Shown here in pieces: positions 36,540 through 44,254 of a stretch of 64,000 bases of DNA (its first letter is position 1; every line of letters begins with the position of its first letter). The stretch spans positions 62,001-126,000 of the forward strand of contig JANQKF010000016.1 of NCBI GenBank assembly GCA_028281285.1. The letters run 5' to 3'. This DNA is from Cyclobacteriaceae bacterium. Lineage in GTDB: Bacteria; Bacteroidota; Bacteroidia; Cytophagales; Cyclobacteriaceae. Below the pieces are notes generated by a model. That model did no database searches, was not told the origin of the DNA, and saw nothing but the letters and a program-made list of their open reading frames with translations. The translations under genes and the position numbers were made by a program.

Positions 36540-36767
36540 TTAACTTGGCCGAACGTTGAGAGCATCATACCCAAATGAGTCAAACGTTACATCAGTGCCG
36601 TCAGGAAGACCACCATTATAATTGTATTCCTGGCCGTTGTCTCCTAGAATTGACTTGGTTGTTGAAATGTAACCCGGAGCTGAACTGGTCCTTGGATCTT
36701 GCACCTGACCATTTTCATCTTGTTTGATAATTACCGGTTGTACTGAATAATCACTTGATTGAATCAT
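36540..36767 (-). CDS. Small protein B with GQVxDPR motif, unknown function
   Basis: A 75-residue protein with no signal peptide or known domain. It carries GQVQDPRTS (about residues 20-28) and a Gly/Tyr/Asp-rich C-terminus (YNYNGGLPDGTDVTFDSFGYDALNV). The GQVxDPR block shared with small protein A is the only similarity I see. It is preceded by a promoter-like GGTTACC-N15-ATTAAT element. Candidate roles such as a protease substrate, inhibitor or signal peptide are speculation. Confidence 0.62.
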   Translation of the reverse strand: MIQSSDYSVQPVIIKQDENGQVQDPRTSSAPGYISTTKSILGDNGQEYNYNGGLPDGTDVTFDSFGYDALNVRPS

Positions 36768-36788
36768 AATTTTGATGTTTTGTTTCCT

Positions 36789-36816
36789 ATTAATGGCTCT
36801 CCACTAAAAGGTAACC
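36789..36816 (-). promoter_or_regulatory. Promoter-like element B upstream of the two small genes
   Basis: On the minus strand GGTTACC (36816-36810), 15 nt, ATTAAT (36794-36789), with GAGCC just before the second box. It starts 3 bp after the anti-sigma gene stop and ends about 22 nt before the small-protein B ATG. It shares TTTT and GAGCCAT with the element at 38225-38253. Confidence 0.6.
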
Positions 36817-36819
36817 GGC

Positions 36820-37575
36820 TCAATTCAATTCCTCCATTAGTCCGTCTGCAGATCGCTTATAAAAATGGCCTTCTTTGATTTGGTTTAAATAGGCTATCAC
36901 TTGTTCTTGTTTATTTGCCTTAAGGTATGCCAGTGCAATAAACCACATGGCTTCATTTCTTAACTCACTTGCTGTATTAAGATATTGTTCCAACTGCAAA
37001 ATTGATTTTTCCTGATCGCCTAATGCTAGATTGGCTGTTGCTAGATACAGCATCAAGGGGTCGCTAGGCGCTTGAATAATTTCTTCCAGGATCTCTATAG
37101 ACTCATCATAGTTCCCCTCCAGATAGAATTCTATAGCCTTATCGGACTGATCAGCTTTGTCAAGGCCTCTTCCGGAAGAAGGTAAAATTCGTTCCATGGG
37201 ACTAAAATACTCCGCGAACAACTTGTCGCTAGACGCATTGCTTCTAGAGCTCAAGAGGACTATAGCTGAGACTGCAAGCAAAAGAGTAACCGCAGCTACA
37301 AGTCTTATGACAATCTGCCTGTTCGGAAATAATCGAGTTGACTCATCATCAATTGGAGCCATTTTTTCGTCTGCAAGCTTCAGTCTCTGGATTAACTCAT
37401 TTCTGCCAGCTCGTTTGATACTTTCATAAATTTCATGATTTGATTCTACCAGAGTTTTCAAATCTGAATCTGATTCCATCATTTTCGAAAAATCCTTCGC
37501 TTCTTCATTCGTCATCTCATTGTTCAGAAAGCGAAAGATTTTTTCGTCAATATTTGAGGATTCGTCACTTTTCAC
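36820..37575 (-). CDS. Anti-sigma-like membrane protein with TPR domain
   Basis: A 251-residue single-pass inner-membrane protein. The cytoplasmic N-terminal 85 residues contain the IFRFLNNEMTNEEAKDF motif typical of anti-sigma factors in Bacteroidota. One membrane helix follows (about 87-109). The periplasmic part is TPR-like (about 145-250). It overlaps the ECF sigma gene by 4 bp (ATGA-type coupling). The topology suits a sensor that holds the sigma factor at the membrane and releases it on an envelope signal. Release mechanism and signal are inferred. Confidence 0.8.
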   Translation of the reverse strand: MKSDESSNIDEKIFRFLNNEMTNEEAKDFSKMMESDSDLKTLVESNHEIYESIKRAGRNELIQRLKLADEKMAPIDDESTRLFPNRQIVIRLVAAVTLLLAVSAIVLLSSRSNASSDKLFAEYFSPMERILPSSGRGLDKADQSDKAIEFYLEGNYDESIEILEEIIQAPSDPLMLYLATANLALGDQEKSILQLEQYLNTASELRNEAMWFIALAYLKANKQEQVIAYLNQIKEGHFYKRSADGLMEELN

Positions 37576-38126
37576 GCCACATGTTGTAATTGATTAAAAA
37601 CCAGAACTTTGAGCTTCTTAATACATTTGGCTTTTTGGTTTTTCGCTGAATCCGGATTCTTATAACCGAATCGTTGGGCAATATCCTTCATATTGAATTT
37701 GAAGTAATAGAAGTCTATCAAAATTTCCTTACACGGCCGTCCTAGTTGTTCCAAACATTTTTCAATGACCTGAAACTTTCCTTCTAGTTCTTCCTGGGAC
37801 ACATCTTCGGTAAATAATTGGAGATTCAATGGGTCCAGATTAGCATTATATTTTTCACGACTTTTTTTAAAATCACGTGCCTTATTTAGCCCAATGGAGA
37901 ACAGATAGGTTTTCAACGTACTAGTAAGATTTGTGAGCTTACCGTCTCTGATATTTTCATAGAGGATCACCATGCTTAACTGATAAATCTCTTTGGATTC
38001 TTCCAAAGTCAATGCTGTTCTTTTTCTCAACCATAGGCAGAACTCATCCCGATAAAGAATGTATATCCGCTCGAAGGCCTCTGATTCGTTTTTTCTGATC
38101 TGTGAAATTGTTAACAGATCGTTCAT
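37572..38126 (-). CDS. ECF (extracytoplasmic function) sigma-70 factor
   Basis: A 184-residue sigma factor. Region 2 (about residues 14-75: AFERIYILYRDEFCLWLRKR, YQLSMVILYENI) and region 4 (about 115-170: LEQLGRPCKEILIDFYYFKFNMKDIAQRFGYK, with a helix-turn-helix) are visible. It is coupled by 4 bp to the anti-sigma-like gene. It is divergent from a subtilase gene across a 125-bp AT-rich region with an inverted GGTAACC/GGTTACC repeat, suggesting autoregulation and control of the protease. Confidence 0.87.
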   Translation of the reverse strand: MNDLLTISQIRKNESEAFERIYILYRDEFCLWLRKRTALTLEESKEIYQLSMVILYENIRDGKLTNLTSTLKTYLFSIGLNKARDFKKSREKYNANLDPLNLQLFTEDVSQEELEGKFQVIEKCLEQLGRPCKEILIDFYYFKFNMKDIAQRFGYKNPDSAKNQKAKCIKKLKVLVFNQLQHVA

Positions 38127-38154
38127 TTATTTATTGATTGGTTAATATCTAATT

Positions 38155-38231
38155 GGTAACCTCTTATTAATATTCTAATTAATAAAAACTTATAAGCCTA
38201 ATCAATAAAAAAAAATTAGATAGAGGTTACC
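38155..38231. promoter_or_regulatory. Divergent regulatory region with inverted GGTAACCTCT / AGAGGTTACC
   Basis: GGTAACCTCT (38155-38164) and AGAGGTTACC (38222-38231) form a perfect 10-bp inverted repeat 57 bp apart, between the ECF sigma factor (minus) and the subtilase (plus). The sequence between is AT-rich and contains an A-run. It is consistent with a divergent promoter pair recognised by one factor. Confidence 0.6.
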
Positions 38232-38253
38232 TTTTTCTATTTGAGCCATAAAT
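38225..38253 (+). promoter_or_regulatory. Promoter-like element C upstream of the subtilase
   Basis: GGTTACC (38225-38231), 16 nt, ATAAAT (38248-38253), with GAGCC just before the second box. Its second box overlaps the first ATG (38252), which argues that translation begins at ATG 38264. Confidence 0.58.
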
Positions 38254-39199
38254 GAAAAAAATCATGAAACAGATAGCATTGGCTCGAATAGGCACCCACG
38301 TGGTAAACAAAGAGTGTACAGGTGACGAACTTAAAGAAGTAAAAAAATCTGGCGAGACCATTAATTGGGCTGAAGATTTATTAGGAATTCCTGAGATCTG
38401 GAAAAATACTCAAGGTGAAGGGATTAAAGTTGCAGTTCTTGATACCGGAATTGATGAGGATCATGTTGATCTCAGAGATGCCATAGTCAGTAGCAAGGAC
38501 TTCACCCGTCAAGGTATCTTGGACCTCAATGGTCATGGTACACATTGTGCTGGCATTGTCGGAGCCAGAAGAAATGGTGAGGGGTTTATTGGTTTGGCTC
38601 CGAAATGTGAATTGATAATTGGAAAAGTTCTGGGTAATGATGGGTTAGGAACTCTTCGCCAGGTTGCAGATGGTATCGACTGGGCGGTAAGCAAAGGGGC
38701 CGATATAATCTCTATGTCCTTAGGCTCTTCGGCTTCTAGCTTAGATTTATATGAAAGTGTTCATCGAGCATTGGCGGCAGGTGTAAGTGTAATTTGTGCA
38801 GTTGGGAACAGCGGTTCACGGTTACCCAACAATATAGATGCCCCAGCAATTTACGGAAGTGTCATCTCTGTTGGAGCTCATGATGCCAATGGTAACCCTG
38901 CAGGTTTTTCTTCACGAGGAGGAGAGATCGATGTTATGGCTCCGGGAGTGAAGATATGGTCTACGTATAAAAACGGGGGATATGCATTACTTGATGGAAC
39001 CTCTATGGCCACGCCAATAGTAGCTGGAATTGCTGCTTTGATTTTGGCCAAGCACAAAGCAAACCCCACAAACCACACACCAATCAATCATTGTGAAGAC
39101 ATGAGGCAGCATATTCTGCGAATGGCCTCCCAAAACGGTTATCATGAAAATGACAGAGGATATGGCGTCCTAATGCCAACGAGATATTTTTTCAACTAA
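38252..39199 (+). CDS. Stand-alone subtilisin-like serine protease (S8)
   Basis: A 315-residue protease (311 if ATG 38264 is the start). The full catalytic triad is present: Asp64 in VLDTGID, His95 in NGHGTHCAG, Ser251 in GTSMATP; oxyanion Asn is in AVGNSGS. There is no signal peptide and no long propeptide: the mature-like domain begins within about 50 residues, so it may work in the cytoplasm and be controlled by an inhibitor or partner. It is divergent from the ECF sigma factor and 28 bp upstream of the double-protease gene, likely in one operon. Close to intracellular subtilases in size. Confidence 0.9.
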   Translation: MKKIMKQIALARIGTHVVNKECTGDELKEVKKSGETINWAEDLLGIPEIWKNTQGEGIKVAVLDTGIDEDHVDLRDAIVSSKDFTRQGILDLNGHGTHCAGIVGARRNGEGFIGLAPKCELIIGKVLGNDGLGTLRQVADGIDWAVSKGADIISMSLGSSASSLDLYESVHRALAAGVSVICAVGNSGSRLPNNIDAPAIYGSVISVGAHDANGNPAGFSSRGGEIDVMAPGVKIWSTYKNGGYALLDGTSMATPIVAGIAALILAKHKANPTNHTPINHCEDMRQHILRMASQNGYHENDRGYGVLMPTRYFFN

Positions 39200-39227
39200 A
39201 TGATAAATCAATAGCAAAGCGTAACCG

Positions 39228-41834
39228 ATGACGACTGATACTAAATCAAATTTCACTGTTGAAGAGTTAAACTGGGCGGGAGATTTATTTGACCCTCAAT
39301 TAGTGGATTATATTGTTCGTAGGTCAGCCGGGATTAATCCTAGATTGGAATCTATTGCCAATCCAAGTGTTGAAAGCAATCAAAACGAATTAAGAGTGAT
39401 GTTCAAACTGGAAAGAGATAACCAGCCATTGCATCAAAATCTTAAGCTAGTAAATCGAGTAAATGGAATTTGCACTGGTTTAGTTGATATCGGTGGGTTG
39501 AGTGATCCAAAAGTGCTTATAAAGCTTTTATCGAGCATCAGAAAGACTGTTGGTAGCCTTAAATTATCGACTAGGATCAGGCAAGATTTGGAGTTCTCTA
39601 TTAAAGAAATGGAGGCAACTCAGTCTAGGCTAGGCAGTTTGATAAAGTCAGATTTTGCACCTACAGATGGACGGAATGTGATTATTGGGATAATTGATTT
39701 TGGGTGCGATTTTAGACATCATAATTTCAGAAGCAATGATGGGAGCACTAGAATTTTGTACTTATGGGATCAAAGTGCAGGTGGCAGTTCAAAAGATATA
39801 AGAAGCCCGAAGCCTTATAACTATGGTAGGGAAATTGACAAGTCAGAATTGGACATAGCTCTTCGGTCATCAGACCCTTACCAAAAATTGCTCTATTCTC
39901 CTACTAGAGGGGCTCACGGAACTCATGTCATGGATATTGCGGCTGGAAATGGTCGTGCTACTGGTGTTCAGGGTCTAGCACCGCAATCAGATATTGTCTT
40001 TGTGCATCTAAATGCGAACAATCAAAATGAAGTATCATCTTTCGCCAACTCCGCTAATGTACTGGATGCTGCCTCTTACATTTTTGCAAAAGCTGATAGA
40101 ATGGGGCTGCCATGTGTGATTAATATAAGCTTGGGAACATGGGGAGGGCCTAAAGACGGTTCTACCTTGGTTGAACAAGGCCTGGATGCACTCTTGGAAG
40201 ACAGAAATGACAGAAGCATAGTTGTTTCGGCTGGTAACTATAAAGATAAAAGAGCCCATACTCATGGTAGGTTAAAAGATGGTAAAGCCTCATTTACTTG
40301 GGAAATTAAGCACTCTGACCTCACGGATAATGAGTTGCAGATATGGTATAAGGATAGTACAGGTAGCTTGACCGTGTCACTTAGCCTGCCAAATCAACAG
40401 CAATTGCCCTCGGTTGGTACAAATAAGGTAGTAATACTAAAGCATGATGGTCAAGTTCTTGGACGGATGATTCATAGATCTCATGACCCCAATAATGGCA
40501 AAAATGAAATCAACATACTTTTCTACAACAGCGATCCTGGAGTAAGAGAATTGATTAACCGAAATTGGACTGTCGTCTTATCAGGCTCAGACGGAATAGA
40601 ATATGATGCATGGATTGAGAGAGACATTGAATCGCATAGATCGACAATCAGTGAGACAGATGCGACCGAAGAATGTACCCTCAATTCAATTAGCACAGGT
40701 GAAAGAACAATAAGTGTAGGTGCTTATAATATTGGTACTCCAGAAAAGCCAGCAACTGATTACAGCGGAAGGGGACCTTCAAGAAATTCAAACAAAATCC
40801 ATCAGCCAGATCTGATTGCTCCAGGTCAAAGGCTAATATCTCAAGGGATTTCTGCTGCATCGGCAAGGTCTCAGGGCACCATGGAAATGCTTGGCACAAG
40901 CATGGCTGCTCCGCATATAACTGGGTTGATTGCACTTCAAATGCAAAAATCACCCAAAAATTCATTTGACAGACAGTTGTTACTGGATTTTACAGATTTG
41001 AAACAATGGCAACCGCATAATGGCTATGGTAAAGTCAAGGCTGATGAATTGATCAGAGAACTTATACCGAAAAGTGAAAGAGCACCTAAAAAAAGGAAAT
41101 CAAAATTTGTCGCAGAAATTGAGCGCGTCCCTGATCAATCTGTCCCAAGTGATTCAAACTCTGACATTTTTGTCAATAAGATCACCGGCTCGGGAGTTCC
41201 TGATTGGGTTGCAATAGATAAAACCCATGAATTTCCATGGTCTTGTATTTGCCAGCTAAGAATGAGATGGTCTAATGGAGCTTCTGGTATTGGTACCGGA
41301 ACGCTTATTGGCAAAGATGTTGTCCTGACCGCGGCTCATAATCTTTATCACAAACAATATGGTCGAGTTGAGACTATTGATGTGATCCCTGGTTACAGTT
41401 CAGGAGGAGGACCCTTTGGAACAAAGCAGACTTCAGCTTTCAACTATAACGATGACTTTGAAAATGATCAATCGCTTAAGAATGACTATGGTATAATTCG
41501 TTTAGGTAGCTCTTTTGCAGGCACAGGTTTTTTAGGAATGGGCAACCTATCAAATTCAGATTTGTCCAATGCTCTTCTAAACATTGCCGGATATTCGGAA
41601 TACGGCAGTTATGGTGATCGCCTCTACTTCCACAGTGGAGGTACCACTAGTTATGACCAGGATTCAATTCAATATAACCTAGACACTGAAGAGGGTGCAA
41701 GTGGTGCACCCATTTTCATAAGAATCAATTCACAAATATATGTCATCGGCATTCATGCCGAAGGCTACTATTCTGGAAACAAAGCAGTAAGGCTAAATCA
41801 GAGAGTTTATGCTGATTTGACCCGATGGATTTAA
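39228..41834 (+). CDS. Two-protease fusion: subtilisin (S8) plus trypsin/V8-like (S1) domain
   Basis: An 868-residue protein with a 140-residue N-terminal region of unknown fold, then a subtilase domain (about 145-610) with Asp157 (IIDFGCD), His230 (RGAHGTHV) and Ser558 (GTSMAAPH), with a long insertion of about 150 residues (about 345-505) between the oxyanion Asn and Ser strands. After a basic linker (SERAPKKRKSKF) comes a chymotrypsin-fold domain (about 650-868) with His704 (LTAAHN), Asp753 (NDYGIIRL) and Ser825 (EGASGAPIF), most like glutamyl-endopeptidase/V8-type enzymes. No signal peptide is visible. Both triads look intact. It follows the single subtilase by 28 bp. Confidence 0.88.
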   Translation: MTTDTKSNFTVEELNWAGDLFDPQLVDYIVRRSAGINPRLESIANPSVESNQNELRVMFKLERDNQPLHQNLKLVNRVNGICTGLVDIGGLSDPKVLIKLLSSIRKTVGSLKLSTRIRQDLEFSIKEMEATQSRLGSLIKSDFAPTDGRNVIIGIIDFGCDFRHHNFRSNDGSTRILYLWDQSAGGSSKDIRSPKPYNYGREIDKSELDIALRSSDPYQKLLYSPTRGAHGTHVMDIAAGNGRATGVQGLAPQSDIVFVHLNANNQNEVSSFANSANVLDAASYIFAKADRMGLPCVINISLGTWGGPKDGSTLVEQGLDALLEDRNDRSIVVSAGNYKDKRAHTHGRLKDGKASFTWEIKHSDLTDNELQIWYKDSTGSLTVSLSLPNQQQLPSVGTNKVVILKHDGQVLGRMIHRSHDPNNGKNEINILFYNSDPGVRELINRNWTVVLSGSDGIEYDAWIERDIESHRSTISETDATEECTLNSISTGERTISVGAYNIGTPEKPATDYSGRGPSRNSNKIHQPDLIAPGQRLISQGISAASARSQGTMEMLGTSMAAPHITGLIALQMQKSPKNSFDRQLLLDFTDLKQWQPHNGYGKVKADELIRELIPKSERAPKKRKSKFVAEIERVPDQSVPSDSNSDIFVNKITGSGVPDWVAIDKTHEFPWSCICQLRMRWSNGASGIGTGTLIGKDVVLTAAHNLYHKQYGRVETIDVIPGYSSGGGPFGTKQTSAFNYNDDFENDQSLKNDYGIIRLGSSFAGTGFLGMGNLSNSDLSNALLNIAGYSEYGSYGDRLYFHSGGTTSYDQDSIQYNLDTEEGASGAPIFIRINSQIYVIGIHAEGYYSGNKAVRLNQRVYADLTRWI

Positions 41835-41845
41835 ACATTACAAAC

Positions 41846-43729
41846 ATGAAAAAATTATTTATATCAATCATCGCATTAAGCAATATCGTGAGCGGCATCA
41901 CAGCCCAAGACTTCCCAAACTACAAGCGAAATCAACAGATTTCAACTCAGATTAAGATTAGCGATTTCTATAGTATTACGGATGTCGAGAATAACATTAA
42001 AAAAGGTGTACAACCCATTTATGACAAGGTTAGCTTAGGCCACCTACTTTCTAAATTACAAGAGATTCTGCCTAATAATGATCAGTCTGGGTTGGGTGAT
42101 GTAAAAAAATGGATTAACAAGTATATCGATTTAAGTAGTGGAGGAGCAACAATAAAGAAAAAAGAACAGGCGGGTATAATTTTCCTGGCCAATCCTTTGG
42201 ATTTACAAAAACTCAATCCAAGTAATAGTTCAAAAATCAAGGGATTACAAGACAAAGAAAAAGTCTTAGATCAAAAGTTGAACTTCTATAATGCTGCTGT
42301 TGCTGCCTTGGAGTTGGCCAATCTAACAGCAATCAATCAGAATACGGCATCTTTAGGTGCACTTAAAAGCCAGATTGAAAATATAGACAAAACAACACAA
42401 AAGCTCTCCTTTTCAATCCAGAATACCAATGCATCCGGCTTCTCAGCATTTACACAATCAAGCCAAAGTATCGTGGGTTTGAGTGCTAATGCTTCAGAAT
42501 TAGAAGACAAAACAAAGGACGAAACAGACAAAAAAGAAAAATTAGATAAGGAATTGGTAAAGATTAAAAACGATCTCAAAAAACCTGGGCTAACTGCTGC
42601 ACAAAAAAAGGATTTGAACAAGAGAAAGTCAGATACAGAAAAACAAATTGAAGATTCCAAAAAGACAATTGAAAAACTTAGTCAGGTTTTTAATCAAAAC
42701 TATCAAGAACTCATTGGGCAACTGAAAAGCTTCTACGAAAATAAAATTGAGTTTCTGAGAATTCTCAAGGAAAGAAGATCAGAAATAGCCTTAGAATTGT
42801 CTTCGATCAAATCGAAAATTGCTTCTCAAAATCTTGAATTTAGTGAGCTGGGATCGGTCTTTTCCATTCTAATCGGTAACAGAGGGAGAAACCCTGAAAG
42901 AAAAAATTATCAACAATATTTTTACAACACGAAAGAAATTTTGGTCATTTCTTTAGGCTCCAAAGCCGGACTTAATAACTCGAAAGTCTCGATAGAAAAT
43001 ACCACTGGAGCTTTTGAGTCCAGTTTCAATGAACTTAAAGAACTATCAAAGGACTTTTTTATTGAAGAAGATAGTAAAGAAGCGGCAATAAAAGTGTCAG
43101 GTGAAGAAAGTAAGATTCAGATTAGTTTCATGCTTTTAGATCCTTATAAGATTAAACCACCAACAACAATTAAAATCTCAAATCTGACTTCAGGGGACCT
43201 TGAGTTTTCTATTCACCAAAAAGTAATGCTTCAAGCCAGAGTTGGATTTTCAATAAACGAAATTGATCGTCAAGACGTGAGTATTTCTGGTGACGATAAC
43301 GACACCTTCAAAATTGAAGTCGATTCAACTCAAAGAGTCGAACTAAAGGCAAAGTCGTTCGCCATGATAGAATTTTACCCATTTGGCAGAGACAACTATT
43401 CCTTTCAATCCATTTTCAACAGGAACAACGGTGTGCCATTGGAAGAAAGATTTGGTTTGGTTGGAGGACTAAGGCTATCTCAGGATCCACTTGAAGGAAT
43501 CTTCGGTGGTATTTCATTTGCACTAACAAGGGGTTTTACTTTGAATGCTGGTTTTGTGATGCAGCGTAGACTTGAGGAGGTTACTAGTTCAATCGATCCC
43601 ATAAATAGTGCAGACTTGACAAAGACAATTGAATATTTGAAGGAAAATGCTGATAAGGAGTATGTTCCAAAATTCTTCATTGGTATTTCGTTGTCTCCAA
43701 AATCCTTTGGAAACCTAATTGGGTTTTGA
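41846..43729 (+). CDS. Secreted coiled-coil protein with C-terminal beta region
   Basis: A 627-residue protein. The start is set at ATG 41846, giving a signal peptide (KKLFISIIALSNIVSGITAQ). Residues about 130-330 are rich in Lys/Glu/Ala/Leu heptads and predicted long coiled coil, with Lys-Asp-Glu-rich stretches (KDETDKKEKLDKELVK). The C-terminal 200 residues are beta-rich and end in FGNLIGF with alternating hydrophobic strands (GGISFALTRGFTLNAGFVM), as in small outer-membrane barrels. I do not recognise a family. It overlaps the end of the double-protease gene region by none and is 11 bp downstream, so it is probably in the same operon. Confidence 0.7.
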   Translation: MKKLFISIIALSNIVSGITAQDFPNYKRNQQISTQIKISDFYSITDVENNIKKGVQPIYDKVSLGHLLSKLQEILPNNDQSGLGDVKKWINKYIDLSSGGATIKKKEQAGIIFLANPLDLQKLNPSNSSKIKGLQDKEKVLDQKLNFYNAAVAALELANLTAINQNTASLGALKSQIENIDKTTQKLSFSIQNTNASGFSAFTQSSQSIVGLSANASELEDKTKDETDKKEKLDKELVKIKNDLKKPGLTAAQKKDLNKRKSDTEKQIEDSKKTIEKLSQVFNQNYQELIGQLKSFYENKIEFLRILKERRSEIALELSSIKSKIASQNLEFSELGSVFSILIGNRGRNPERKNYQQYFYNTKEILVISLGSKAGLNNSKVSIENTTGAFESSFNELKELSKDFFIEEDSKEAAIKVSGEESKIQISFMLLDPYKIKPPTTIKISNLTSGDLEFSIHQKVMLQARVGFSINEIDRQDVSISGDDNDTFKIEVDSTQRVELKAKSFAMIEFYPFGRDNYSFQSIFNRNNGVPLEERFGLVGGLRLSQDPLEGIFGGISFALTRGFTLNAGFVMQRRLEEVTSSIDPINSADLTKTIEYLKENADKEYVPKFFIGISLSPKSFGNLIGF

Positions 43730-43738
43730 GCTTTTGTG

Positions 43739-44254
43739 ATGAAGATTAAACTGATTCTTTTTTCATTGATCTTTATCCTCGGATTTAGCTCATGTAGACA
43801 CAAGTCAAGTTCTTTCTTGATCAAGCAAGACGCTTGGGTTGCATTTGAGAAGGTTGAAGGGCTGACCCCTGGAGAAAGCAAATTCTCAGATGCAAAAGAG
43901 ACTGTAGATGGTGACTGGGCAAGTCAAAACGTACCGATCAAATTGGGTGGAAAAGTTTATGAAGAGGTACATTATACCCATGCATCGGGGATTACTTTGG
44001 TGGCGGATAAATCACCTTTTGATGGAAATCCCACTATTCAAAAAATCATTTTAGAATGTCCTTATGACGGAATATCGGAATCTGGTTTAAAACTTGGATC
44101 AAAGCAGGAATTGGTGCTTCAAAGAATATCGAATTTCAATGTCAACCTTAAAACTGATCATTTACTGGAAGTCAGTGATAAGAAATCTTTATATGGAATG
44201 ATTTTTCATTCAAAAGATGGGAGAATCGACAAAATAGAATTCTTTAAAAGATGA
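43739..44254 (+). CDS. Putative lipoprotein of unknown function
   Basis: A 171-residue protein with a signal peptide ending in FSSC, a lipobox. The mature domain is about 145 residues, beta-rich, and has no motif I can name. The ATG at 43739 is preferred to the GTG at 43736. It is 9 bp downstream of the coiled-coil gene and overlaps the next gene by 4 bp (ATGA), so the three form one transcript. Confidence 0.65.
   Translation: MKIKLILFSLIFILGFSSCRHKSSSFLIKQDAWVAFEKVEGLTPGESKFSDAKETVDGDWASQNVPIKLGGKVYEEVHYTHASGITLVADKSPFDGNPTIQKIILECPYDGISESGLKLGSKQELVLQRISNFNVNLKTDHLLEVSDKKSLYGMIFHSKDGRIDKIEFFKR

Noticed and set aside
38155-38161. Fourth copy of the full GGTTACC/ATWAAT element before the sigma gene
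   Set aside because: The heptamer is present on the minus strand, but no ATWAAT box occurs 15-16 nt after it, so only the core was counted.
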